14,094 nt of DNA from Monoraphidium neglectum (GCF_000611645.1 NW_014012722.1:1-14094), one strand, 5' to 3'; numbered from the stretch's first letter, positions 1-11,100 are shown. A program made the numbers and translations. Notes: generated by a model not told the origin, from the letters alone.

Positions 1-1405
1 GCCGCCCGGCGACCCTGCGCGCGGCGCGCTGGCGGCGGCCGCCGCGGCGCCGCCAGCGCTGCCCGGCACGACGGCGACCAGCTGCTGTGCGCGCATGTCC
101 CAGACCGCCGCCCCCCCGCCGCTGTGCACTGCCAGCAGGAGGTGGACGGGCGGGCGGGAGGAAGCTGCCAGGAAGGTCACCTCTCCGCTGGCCTCCAGCT
201 TCTTTGCAGGTACTGGAAACGGCACGAAAAAGAGTCACGGCAGGTCGTCAGCGGCGAGTGGCCCCCCAGCTCTGTCAACAAAACATGTTTCGATTCAGCC
301 CTCCTCCTAGCAAGAAGGATGACAAACACGCTGCCCCACCTGCTATTCCAATAATCCCCGGTCAAAACTCACTGCTATACGACGTGAGCTTGAGCCCCCG
401 CACTTGCCGCGCCGCCGTCACGCCCGAGCCGGACGCGTTGACCATCTGCGCCACGCGCACCGCGCCGCTGCGGCACCCGAGTAGCAGGAACGGCTCCCGC
501 TGCATCGCCGCTGCAAACGTGACCGCGTCACCCCCGCCCAGCTCCAGCTGCTGCAGTGGCGCCCCTGCACCCGCCGCCGCGCCCGCGGCGGCGGCGTCGC
601 CGGCGCCGACGGCGTCGGGCTCGATCGCCCACAGCTGCAGCCGCCCCGCCTGTGCGAGGGGCGCGCATCAATGAGCAGCGGGCGGGGGCTTGGCTCAGGC
701 TCCTACCTGTGAGCCTCTGCCGCCTTTGTGGAGCGTCTCATGGGGGTTGCCGGGCAACACGTACGCCCCTGCCATCGCCCAGCCCTCACAGCCGCTGGGG
801 CGCACTTACACTCGGGCTGAGGCAACTAGAGTGCTCCAAGCCGCCGCTGCGGCAGCTCTGTGCCGCCTGACCCCACCGCCTCAAGCACACACGACTGCCC
901 GCGGTTGATTCCTACCTCGTCCACCCGCAGGACCGCGCCCCGGTTAACCAGGAACAGCAGCTGCCTCGCCGCGGGGTGGGGCGCGCCGCTGCCGCAGCGC
1001 AGCGTGCGCTCGACGCCCTCGCGGCCGAAGATCTTGACCCGGCCATCTGTAGTGCTGACCTGTAAGCACGGGGTCCCACATGCGGGTCGGCACACCGAGT
1101 ACCAGCTGCAGCAAGGGTGTGCGCCCTGCTGTCCCGGGCGACGCGACAGCAGGGCTCACTGCGCATTGCAGCAAGGTCAACCACTCCTCCACGCGCCCCT
1201 GTCGGCACCGCCGGCGTGCTGATCGTTGCTCCTTGTGGTGCCTCACCGCAAGAAGCCTTTGGGTGGGCTCGTAAGCGCAGCAGTCGGACGCGAGGGGGAT
1301 GCCTGACGCTGCCTGCAGGCACCCGACACCGCAGGCCAGCTGCGAGACGCGCAGCCGGTCGGGCGGCAGCTGCGTGGTGTCGCTACCCCACCCGAAGAGC
1401 TTCAT
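1..1405 (-). CDS. Lgl/tomosyn-family WD40 protein, N-terminal part (gene runs off left edge)
   Basis: Likely a cytosolic/membrane-associated regulator of SNARE-dependent exocytosis (Lgl, Sro7, tomosyn and plant DAW1 family), built on WD40 propellers. Four exons read on the minus strand: 1405-1247, 1059-916, 649-373 and 212-1 (open at the edge), giving 264 residues. Donors are GTGAGG, GTAGGA and GTGAGT; all acceptors end in AG; phases are 0, 0, 1. Family marks: CAYEPTQRLLA joined to VSTTDGRVKIFG (about residues 43-65, the first propeller blade), RLQLWAIEP at the start of exon 3, LTSYSIP across the exon 3/4 junction (the plant family has YSIP/YTIP here), and AAVWDMR in exon 4. Two alanine/glycine-rich insertions, in exons 3 and 4, look lineage-specific. 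The start at 1405 is the first in-frame ATG before the conserved N-terminus; an acceptor-like TTCACAG just upstream allows a 5'UTR intron. Family confident; whether it carries a C-terminal R-SNARE domain cannot be seen. Confidence 0.85.
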
Positions 1406-3110
1406 ATAAGCCTGTGAACTATGCCGAAGCAGCGGTCAGGGCGCCTGGACCCAGTCTGTTGCCCAAAAAATCAGGCGCCCAGCCAGCCTAGGAGCCAGAT
1501 CACGCCTATAGAGAGTTCTAGTTTCATTCAAATGTCACATAAGGGCACCTGCTGTTGCTTGGAACAGCCGAACACTGAGCTGGTACTGGTTGGCCCGTGC
1601 GCGCGCTTTGAGGACCAACTGTCAACTGAGCTGAACGCGATGAAAACATAACACGTCCTCAGCAGCATAGTCGGCGATCCACACCATGCGGTGTGCGCTT
1701 CGCTCGGCACACCAGATTATTCGCAGTCTTGTGCCACTCCTCGCCGCTGCTCTGGTGACTGGCTCATCTCTGCATGTGCTCAGGAGATACCTGCTGAGAC
1801 ACTGAGCTTATCATAAGCCAATGGCATCTCGTCACCATCCTCACCAGTGCGGCACCGATGCAATGCCGTGTGCCGCAGCGACCTCTGAGCTCCGTTGACC
1901 GCCAAAGACCGCCAGTAGGGAGTGGCAACGCAAGTACGCAGCGGACTCTTCCAGTTCTCATGGAAGCCGCTTGCATCTGCGCTGCACTTCATGCACTGTG
2001 TAAAATTTGTGCTGAGGCTGATCGGCTGCTTGTCACATCATCTCGGCGCTTCAGGGCGGCGCATTTGTAGCTGAGATGCACCACTGCATGTGCTCATCTG
2101 ACCTCCACAACCTCAGGGGCTTGCGCATTGGATGTCGTAGGACTGCGGAAAGCAGCGCGGTCCAGGGGCAGACCGACTGCTGCTGCCATTGTGCATTTAT
2201 CCGCCACAACCGCCGCCAAGCCACATCCGTTCACGCTGTGCTTCAGTCCTGCCTTCACCGCTGCAGGGAATCTGCCATTCAGCACTCCCTTGGCTTGGAT
2301 CACCAGTGAAGCCCACCGTAGGGCTCTCGAGGCTCAGGCAATCTGGATGCCATGTTGTGACAGTTCTAGTTGAGACACTCAACGCATCGCTTGATTGCAG
2401 CTGTTTTCCAAGAAGCGCGCCTAGCCAATCATGCATGCCCTTCATTGTGACCCAATTTTAGGGGAGTGGATGATGCACGACAAAGACCGCCGCCACATCA
2501 AGCAACAGTCGGCTGTTGATTTGTGCATCAGCAGTCCTTCTCAAACTACAATCAGATATGTATAGATGATGTCAGTTCTGCCTTATCAACAGCTCTCGCA
2601 AGGAGAAGCATTTGCCAAGAAGAAGCGGCGCCACCCCCTATGAAAGGTGTCTTGGTTCAGACTGACAATACAGGTGGGCACTCCGCTGTCGTCCAGCAAG
2701 CCCCGGCCCTTCAGACCACCACAAACGTATTTTACATGCTCAAAATCATCTGTCATATGGCATCTTGGCTCACACACGGGGTCGAGAGCTCTGGCACGCC
2801 GCATGGCGGGGGCAGTGGGCGGCCTCCTGTGTACCAGACAGCACGGCCGCTGTGGACGATCACTACTAACACATTTACCACAGTAGTTTCATCTCGAGAC
2901 ACCTATGATGGCTTCGCTTCACATAAGACTTCTCGTTACAAGCGTTGCGGTGGGTGACCCGCGGGTGCCGTGGTCACAATCCTGCTTGCTACCCCCACTC
3001 ATGCATCCAATTGCTCTTGAAACACGTAATTCCATTTCCCATTCTCGCAGACGGAGCTCGTACACGCGATCTAAAAGCGCGGCGGTGTTGCTTGCGGCTG
3101 CATCGTCAAG
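1406..3110. other. Divergent intergenic region, no recognisable gene
   Basis: About 1.7 kb separates the start codons of the minus-strand WD40 gene and the plus-strand GapN gene, so it should hold both promoters and 5'UTRs. It looks less GC-rich than the exons. No ORF shows family-like sequence or splice-joined continuity, and no transposon, tRNA or clear TATA box was seen. A pyrimidine tract ending TTCTCGCAG at about 3043-3051 would serve as a splice acceptor for a 5'UTR intron of GapN; this is inference. Confidence 0.6.
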
Positions 3111-6100
3111 ATGACAGAGGACTTTTACAGCGAGATTAAGACCTCTACAGGCGCCTTCAAATGGTACTGCGCCGGCGAGTGGCTCGAGTCTACGAGCGCC
3201 AAGACCGTCGCTGTGCTCAACCCGTCCACGCGCCAGAAGGAGTTTGAGGTGCAGGTGTGTGACAATTGGGAGACTGCTAGCTGGGGGACGGCTGAAGGGT
3301 CTGTGGCCTACCCACACTTGCATCAGCGACAGACCTCTGCCGCTTGCATTGCCTGCATGCTGCGCCTGCTGCAATGCTTGCTGCACACCGCAATTGCCGT
3401 GTGGTCAGCGACAGCCTTTCTTGTTCCAGCAAGACCTGACAGCCTTTATGTGCCATCGCAGGCATGCACCCAACAGGAGGTTGACAGCGCATTTGCAGCT
3501 GCAAAGGAGGCACAGAAGGCATGGGCAAAGACGCCCCTGTGCGAGCGAGCTGAGGTGCTGCATCGTGTCGCCGCCGTCATGCGGGAGCATGCGCAGCCAA
3601 TTGCGGACTGCCTGGTGAAAGAGATCGCCAAGCCCCGCAAGGACAGCCTGAGTGAAGTCATCAGGTGTGAGCAGGCGCTTGGTTGCACAGCGGTATTAGC
3701 GTAAGAGGAGGTAGCTGGGAGACACGGCGCGTGCAGCAGCCATGCATGCACCATGCCGCGTGCATCCTATTACCACTGGCAGCTGCTCAGCGGATGGTTG
3801 AGCTCCTCTGGCACGGCGAAACAGTCGTTTGGCGATGCAATCGTGTTGTATGGCGGCTGGTTGTCCGGGCGGGGCCGCTGGCACTAGCTCGGCAGCCCAG
3901 CCATTATGAACCTGCATGAGGCACTGCGCCACCACCATCCTAATCCCGGAGCATTTGGTCACGCACGCGGTGTGCTGCGAAGTAAGCTGCCACCTGCTCT
4001 CACACTACATCGTCTGCGGCAGGTCGGCTGATCTTATTGATTACACAGCAGAGGAGGGCCTGCGCTCCCTCGGCCAGGGAGAGCTGCTGAACAGCGACTC
4101 GTTCCCAGGGCAGACGCGAAACAAGCTGTGCCTGGTGTCCAAGGTGAGGTGAAGGATGGAGCAGGCGCGCAGGGGAGAGGCGGCAGCAGCGTCGGCTGGC
4201 CAGGCCAACCAGTACAACAAACCAGTGGCGCTGGGGCTCCGTTTTCAGCGGCACTGGGGCTTTGCTCGGGCAGGACGCAGTGGCCGCCGGCTGTGCTCGT
4301 TGTAGATGCTTTCTGAGCCGCAAGCTATCACCTTGCATCGCGTCTCGCCCGCCGTTGCCCGCGGCCGCAGGTGCCCCTCGGCGTGGTGCTAGCGATCCCG
4401 CCCTTCAACTACCCGGTGAACCTCGCCGTCTCCAAGCTGGCGCCCGCCCTCATGGCCGGCAACGCGGTCGTGCTCAAGCCGCCGTCGCAGGGCGCGGCCG
4501 CGGGCGTGCACATGGTGCAGTGCTTTGCGGCGGCGGGGCTGCCCAAGGGGCTTGTCAACATGGTCACTGGCAAGGTGCGCCCTCAGCAGTTGGAGCGGAC
4601 TTTGGCAGCGGGGCCCTTGTTGCAGGGGCTATCTGGCGTCGTGCGGAGACGGCGCAAATCGTGTCTCACCCAATGAACGGCAATCAAGACCGCTGTCGAC
4701 ATGTACCTGATGAAATGTGCCCTCCGCCGTCAATTCCCTTGCCAGGGCTCCGAAATCGGGGACTACCTGACGCAGCATGCGGGCGTCGACTGCATCTCGT
4801 TCACTGGCGGCGACACGGGCGTCTCCATCGCGCGCAAGGCGGGGATGGTGCCGCTGCAGATGGAGCTCGGCGGGAAGGACGCCTGCATCATCTGCAGGTC
4901 AGCTTGAGGCAAGGGGGAGAGCGGACAGATGCCTGGCTGCGACTGGGGGCCCGCTCTTGTCTCTGTGCGGACTCTTTGGACCGTGCGTAGGGGAGCGGCC
5001 GGCTCGGTTGAAGGGGGCACGGCTGGACGGAGATTGCTGCCTTCCCATAATTGCTGTGCCCACCAAATGGCAGCGCCCCGTGTGATTGCGGTGCCTTTAC
5101 GGTCCCCGCGCAGCTGCTCGCCTCACCTCGCCTGAACCCCCTCTGTCCTCCATCATCGCGCCCTCACACTCACCCCCACATCCACACCCTCACCCTCACC
5201 CCCATCAACCCCACCCCCACCCCCGGCCCGCAGCGACGCGGACATCGGCCTGGCGGCCAAGGCGGTGATCAAGGGCGGCTTCTCGTACAGCGGCCAGCGC
5301 TGCACCGCCGTCAAGCTGGTGCTGGTGCACAAGGACGTCGCGGACGACCTCGTGGCCAAGGTGCGCGGCGCAGGTCAAACGTTGCTTGTTTGACTCTCGT
5401 GGCGTTTCGCAAGCCGTTCAGGGGCCACTCCAGGGGCGGTGAGTTCTGCTCACAGCCTTCGGTCCGCGGACACGGCTGAGAGAAGTTAAGCAGCTGTGCG
5501 CAGGCCGCTCATCACCGCACGCCCTCCGCACCACCCGCGCTGCCGCGACCTGCCCCCCAGGTCGCCGCCGGCGTGGCGAAGCTGCGCGTCGGCGCCCCCG
5601 AGGACGACGCCGACATCACGCCCGTCGTCAGCGAGAGCAGCGCCAATTTCATAGAGGGCCTGGTGGAGGACGCGCGGCACAAGGGGGCCAAGTTCCTCAC
5701 GCCCTACAAGAGGTGCGGGACGGCTTTTGCACTGGACCTAGAGGCTCTTTGCTGATCAGATAAACGGGCTTGTGAAATGGCGGCGCGTGCAAGCGGGCGA
5801 CGTGGCACAGTCCAGTGCTGCGAATCCAAGGCGTCCTTGAGACTTGCCGCACCAGCTGCCTTTGCCTGCTGCCTCATGTCTGATGCGCTCGGACGTGCTC
5901 GGCTTAATGGTCGTTGAGCGCCAACGCCCGCCATTCTCGTCACTCCCCGGCGCCCCTCCTTGCCGACCCCTTGAACAGGGAGGGCAACCTGATCTGGCCC
6001 ACCCTGCTGGACGACGTGACGCCTGAGATGCGCATCGCCTGGGAGGAGCCCTTTGGCCCCGTGCTGCCCATCGTGCGCGTCGACACGGTCCAGCAGGCCA

Positions 6101-6811
6101 TCGACCACTGCAACGCCAGCAAGTTCGGCCTGCAGGTACGCAGTGCGCCGCTGAGGTGTGGCGACTCCTCGGGTTTTTGTAAAGCGACTAGCAGCTGCCC
6201 AGCAGCTGGCGCACGTGGGCCGTTTTCCAGGTTGCTAGCTCAAATTAATAATGCTACATCGAACTTGAGCTGCTCCTGGCTACCGATCAACGGTCCCAAC
6301 TACCTTGCCGCTTTACTGTTCCACCTCCTTGCCCCCCTTGTTGCCTTTGTCCCCCAGGGCTGTGTGTTCACGCAGGACATCAACCAGGCCATTGCCATCA
6401 GCGACGCCATGGAGACGGGCACAGTGCAGGTGCAGAGGGACTGACAGAATGCGGTCTGCATGCCAAGGTCCCTGTTGTGGGCGGTTCTGCAGCCACGTCG
6501 CTGCCCCGCATTGACACCTGTCTGCCAGCCTCCTCACAAGCCTCCGCGCCCAAGGCCCTGAGCATTGCGCTCTGCTATACGCCCAGCCGGGCCAGCTTGC
6601 ACTCAACCCCCGCTCTCCCCTTCAACCAAATCGCGCCTGCATCTGCCCGCAGATCAACGCGGCGCCAGCGCGCGGCCCAGACCACTTCCCTTTCCAGGGC
6701 TTCCGCGAGAGCGGCATCGGCAGCCAGGGCATCCGCAACAGCCTGGCCATGATGGTCAAGACCAAGTCCACGGTCATCAACCTCAACCAGCCCTCTTACG
6801 CCATGGGTTGA
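3111..6811 (+). CDS. gapN: Non-phosphorylating NADP-dependent glyceraldehyde-3-phosphate dehydrogenase
   Basis: ALDH-superfamily enzyme that oxidises D-glyceraldehyde 3-phosphate to 3-phosphoglycerate with NADP+, bypassing the ATP-forming step and supplying cytosolic NADPH. Ten exons: 3111-3254, 3462-3664, 4023-4143, 4371-4574, 4746-4897, 5234-5360, 5561-5712, 5979-6135, 6358-6429, 6653-6811 (TGA). Total 1491 nt, 496 residues, the usual length of plant GapN. All nine introns are GT-AG and all phases agree. Seen: [10 protein letters not shown] with the oxyanion Asn169, SFTGGDTG coenzyme-site loop, QMELGGKDA with general-base Glu264, SGQRCTAVK with nucleophile Cys298, WEEPFGP (389-395), and [13 protein letters not shown] with Arg451, a conserved phosphate-site region. 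No N-terminal transit peptide is evident: homology begins within the first 20 residues, so a cytosolic location is inferred. The start has CAAGATGA context and is the first ATG of the conserved N-terminus. Intron 1 is stopless and a multiple of three (see findings). No TGTAA follows the stop before the next gene. Confidence 0.96.
5149..5232 (+). repeat. C-rich CACCC/CCCTCA low-complexity tract at the end of gapN intron 5
   Basis: An almost uninterrupted C-rich run of CACCC, CCACA and CCCTCA units ends at the CAG acceptor of GapN exon 6. It acts as the polypyrimidine tract but is longer and much more C-biased than at the other introns here. The opposite strand carries many GGG/GGGGG runs and could form a G-quadruplex. 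It is not a perfect microsatellite, and it does not match the green-plant telomere unit. Confidence 0.7.
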
Positions 6812-8184
6812 GACGGCGGCGCGGCGCACCGCCTGCGAGCTTGGGACTAGCACACGCCGCACGGCCCCATACTGTCTGCAGCCAGTATGGGTGCACAGGC
6901 CTGGCGGCTGATGCGCGTGGAAGGGCGCCAAGCTTGACCCAATCTACCAGGCGGCAGCAAGTCCTGTGGGGGAGGAGGGTTATGGCCGAGAAGAGGGTTA
7001 CGAGTGGGGCCTGCACCGTGTGCCCGAGCGCTTGCATCCGTCTTTATTCTGTTTCCAGGCAGCAGCTTGCTCGAACCTTATGTCTTTGGTCCACTGCTGG
7101 TGGGCTGCGCCCCTGTGAGGGGTGCGGCCCATGCGGCGAGGCGTCTTCTATTCTGCCTTCACCTCTGCGCCATTCGGGGATGGTGCGTCCTTGCTGCACG
7201 CACGCCCCCGCAGCGCGCACTGGCCCCCTTGCTGCACCGACTCTTCCAGGTCGGGCAGAGCTCGTCCCGCTGCCGACACGCAGAGGGCATCACCATATAA
7301 ATCCCCTTGAGCCGGTGCGAGAGGTAGTCAGAGAGTAGGCGCCGCAGGCACGCTGGGCGTCAGCAGCACGGGCGCCGAAGGCGCATTTGCTATGGGGCAG
7401 GCTTTGCTCCGCCGCCCCCGATGCCCCGCGCACACCTCGCTCTCTTTCGTGCTCGGCGGCCTCGTCTCCTGCGTGCCTGATGGCGCGCAACAATTTGAGT
7501 GAGCTTTTGCAGCTGGTGGTCGTTTGGCTACCAGCTGTGGTCTGCTATCTGCTATATGTCGGTTCCGTGTCCACCTTAGTACCGTATCATGTCGCGTGTC
7601 GTCGCCAGCGCCCCTTCTTGGCCCTTGAGCGACGCCCACCCAGTCAACTCCCCTTCACCCTGCGACCAGAGCTACCTCTGTGCGCTTGTACATACCTGGC
7701 GAGTTTTGGACAGGCTTCATGAATGCCGGATTGCTGCAGTCTTGCTTAATGAGAGCGGCTGCGGAGGAGGGTGTGACCAGCACACATAGTCCAGAAGTAA
7801 CGCATTTGTCTGGTCAAGTTGCGCTTGAATGGGATTGATCGGAGGCGTTGTGCGGGCTGCAATACAATCGTAGCTTAGAAATGAAAGACGGAATCGCTCA
7901 TGACACCGCTCCTGATGCGCCCCCAAGCGTGCACCCCAAGCGTGCACCCCCAAGCCGCAGCACCAGCAGCTGCTGCTGCATTCTCTATGACAAGTAGTGC
8001 CTCTGCATTCATCATCCGCCTGCTGTTGCCTGCAGCAGTGACAATGCTCTGTCCATCCACATATATTTTCGACATCCCTTGTGTCGCGTCCACCCCTTGC
8101 CTTGATCCCTGCTTCGTCTTGTTGGCGAACGCACCGTCCAGTAGGCAGTCCTTCCTTACAAGTATCTCGCAGGCCCACTGAAAG
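6812..8184. other. Intergenic region between gapN and the NRS/ER gene
   Basis: About 1.37 kb that should hold the GapN 3'UTR and the promoter/5'UTR of the next gene. No protein of a known family was recognised. It contains a TATAAAT motif at 7296-7302, a 13-nt tandem duplication at 7925-7950, a CAG/CTG-rich stretch at about 7958-7980, and two unassigned ORFs: plus strand 7480-7722 (80 residues, hydrophobic near the N-terminus) and minus strand 7875-8225. The TATA-like motif lies almost 900 bases before the NRS/ER start codon, so unless there is a long 5'UTR or 5'UTR intron it does not obviously serve that gene. Confidence 0.55.
7925..7950. repeat. 13-nt unit repeated twice in tandem
   Basis: The unit AAGCGTGCACCCC occurs at 7925-7937 and again, identical, at 7938-7950, followed by a third partial CAAGC. 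It looks like a simple slippage duplication in the non-coding region. The core GTGCAC is palindromic. Confidence 0.85.
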
Positions 8185-11100
8185 ATGGTGGAGACTAATG
8201 GCAGCAGCTCTGAGCCGGTGAGCTGCTATCAAAGGACCTGATCTTTGCCGGGCTTCCGCGCCGTTCTGTAGAGCGGCCGCATGGATCATCGCGGTTCGGT
8301 AAACATCTGAAAGGTCATCTTGCTATTATCCATGGACGGATAACGATGCCGAGCGCGCAGGGGACGCGGTGGCCGCGGGTGTCTGGTACTTCTGCTGCTA
8401 TGCCTCCGGTGCAGTATAGTGGCCACTGGCACGAGGGGCCAACCCGAAACGCCTTGTAACCTTGCTCACTTTCAAAAAACTCAGGTCTTCCTGATCTTTG
8501 GGAAGAGCGGCTGGATCGGCGGCCTCGTCGGCGACCTGCTGAAGCAGCAGGGCGCAAACTTTCAGTTCGCCAACGCACGCCTGGAGGACCGTTCTGGCGT
8601 GATCGCAGAGCTTGAGCGGGTATGTGTGCTACCTGGCAGTGTTGTCTGTCGCGTCTGCGTCACAGTCCAACCGCTTGGTGACGTATGCGAGAGCCTGGAC
8701 GGCATTACCAACTCCAGCTGCGGCGAACGGCCCTGCGCAGTGGCCGAGGGACTGAGGTCAAGCACGCGCTTTTTCAACACAGGTGAAGCCCACCCATGTG
8801 CTCAACGCCGCGGGCGTAACCGGGCGCCCCAATGTGGACTGGTGCGAGACCCACAAGGTGGGTAGGTGCACCAGCACTGTCGCGCCAACATGCAGCGAGC
8901 GCAGAGGCCGGGCTCCATGCCTCGGACACCGCGCCCAGCCGCAAAACCTGCCCGGCACGTCGCCATGGCGTTTGTTTGGCATGCAGTAAGCAGGTGCAAC
9001 GGCAGTCGAGATGGCGGCCGGCTGGGGGCTGATCCCATCCCGCCCTACGCCATCCCTGTGCCCCTCTAGCTGGAGACCATCCGCTCCAACCTGCTGGGCT
9101 GCATCACCCTGGCGGATGTCTGCCTGGAGAGGGGCATCCACATGACCTACTATGGTGCGCTTTGCGGGGCGGGCCGTGCGGCGGGCAGTGGGGGCATGAG
9201 GTGCTGCAGGACGAAGTTGCCGTCAGGGGTGAAGTTTAATGGGGCAAAGTGTAGGCCGAGCCGCCTGCGACAGTGTCCCTCCACCTTCGCATGACCTCCC
9301 GGCGTGCATAAAGGTTTCAACACGCACGCACATATTGACCTCGTTCTGCACCCGCACCCATCATCCCAAGGCACTGGCTGCATCTTCCACTACGACGACG
9401 TCTTCCCCCAGGGCAGCGGCAAGGGCTTCAAGGAGAGCGACAAGCCCAACTTCACTGGCTCATACTACAGCTACGTCAAGGTGGGCCCGCGCCCCCAGTC
9501 TGCCATTGTAGACAGGCGGCTTCGGTTGGTCGCCCGCGGCGGACGCGCAACAGCGTGCGTTTCCGTGGATACCACAGGTTGCCGCTAGTGTCAGCCGACG
9601 CGATTTGCGGCTGCCATAGCACCGCGGCGACCGCAGGCTGTGGAGGCCGACGTGTATTTGCAGCAGCTGGATGTATCGGCGCACCGGCAACGCCATGCAT
9701 GTGTGCATCACTGTTAGAAGCAGCCGCTGTGACCGAGTGTGAGTCGCCATTGGGAGGCATCTGGCCCAGGCTGCCACCTCAATCAAACTCTTGTTGTTAC
9801 CCCTCCCCCGCTGTCTTCTGCCCTCCAACCACAAAGGCCATGACCGAGTCGCTGATCCGGGAGTTCCCCAACGTGCTGACGCTGCGCGTGCGCATGCCCA
9901 TCGTGGCCGACCTGACCTACCCCCGTAACTTCATCACCAAGGCGCGCCATCAGTTCTGATGACGGGAGCGGCATGAAAAGGGGGGCAGGGGGGGCTGCAG
10001 TGTGTAGAGGCGGCCTGGGTGATGTCAAGGAACACCTGATGCATGTGTGACTGCTGATTTGTGCGCGCTGATTGCGCTTGGTGGCAGCTTCAGCGGCAGT
10101 GGTCACTTAACAAGGAATCTTGCTCGGGAATTGCCAGATCAAACTCTGTTGCCCACGATGCAAATTGCACACTCCTACTGCAGATCATCAAGTATGACAA
10201 GGTCATTGACATCCCCAACTCAATGACGGTGCTGCCGGAGCTGCTGCCGCTCTCCATTGAGATGGTGGGGGTCTGCCTTGAAACGTCGCTGCAGATGCCA
10301 GGCTGCTCTGCCGCACGTCGCGCTATGTGTTGATCGCCTGCCCTTGTGACCCTGCGACACTTGGGCCAGCACTTTGCTTGGGCTATGAATTTGCTTGGGC
10401 TGCCGGGGATTATTCTGGCCGATTGTCATGGCCGCATAACGTCATGTGTACCCCTTGCAGGCCAAGCGCAAGCTGACGGGCATTATGAACTTCACCAACC
10501 CCGGGGCCATCAGCCACAACGAGGTGTGGTGCGGCGGGTTGGTGGAAAGAGAGTCGGTTGAAAGGGGCGGCAGCCAGCTGGCCTCCACACACCCCATTTA
10601 GAAGCTGGCGCCTGTGCAAAACATTGATGAGCCAACCAGCAACAACCCCCCACGAGGCGGTTTCATGTGACACGCTCTTGACTCCATGCCCCACGCCTGT
10701 GCACCTGACTCCAGATTCTGCAGCTGTACAAGGACTACATTGACCCGGAGTTCACCTGGTCAAACTTCACGGTCGAGGAGCAGGCCAAGGTCATCGTGGC
10801 GCCGCGCTCCAACAACCTCCTCGACACAGCCCGGGTAAGCTGTGTGCGTGCCCGCAACGGGTCCGCCGGTGCTCACCCCTGATGCATCCTTTGCTGGGCG
10901 CTTTCCCGCCAGCCTCGTGGCCCCTCCTTCGAGCCGCGTCGGTTCGCGCGTGGATTGCCGCACCCGCCTTCCGCCGCCTGCGCCCCGCGCCTGCCGCTGC
11001 CAGATCGAGGGCGAGTTCCCTGAGCTGCTGCCCATCCGAGAGTCCCTCATCAAGTACGTCTTCGAGCCCAACGCGGCCAAGGTGAGCCGCGGGGCGGCAG

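Noticed and set aside
87..674. 195-codon plus-strand ORF at the left edge
   Set aside because: Arginine/proline/alanine-rich shadow; the minus strand carries the spliced WD40 exons with conserved motifs.
1406..3110. Possible transposon or hidden gene in the divergent intergenic region
   Set aside because: No inverted repeats, target duplications, transposase or reverse-transcriptase motifs, and no splice-consistent protein seen on either strand by eye.
4262..4990. 242-codon plus-strand ORF inside gapN
   Set aside because: Wrong-frame reading across two real exons and three introns; the conserved aldehyde dehydrogenase motifs lie in another frame.
5160..5200. CCCTCA-type repeats as an interstitial telomere
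   Set aside because: The units do not match the CCCTAAA telomere repeat of green plants and algae and are irregular.
6565..7338. 257-codon plus-strand ORF over gapN exon 10 and downstream
   Set aside because: It reads gapN exon 10 in the wrong frame and continues into non-coding sequence; the true frame ends SYAMG at 6811.
8346..8459. Alternative first exon for the NRS/ER gene (ATGs at 8346 and 8400)
   Set aside because: Possible donors at 8379 and 8409 would work in phase, but the encoded leaders do not resemble the family, whereas 8185-8217 gives a plant-like Met-Val...Asn-Gly-Ser-Ser-Ser start and a GTGAGC donor.
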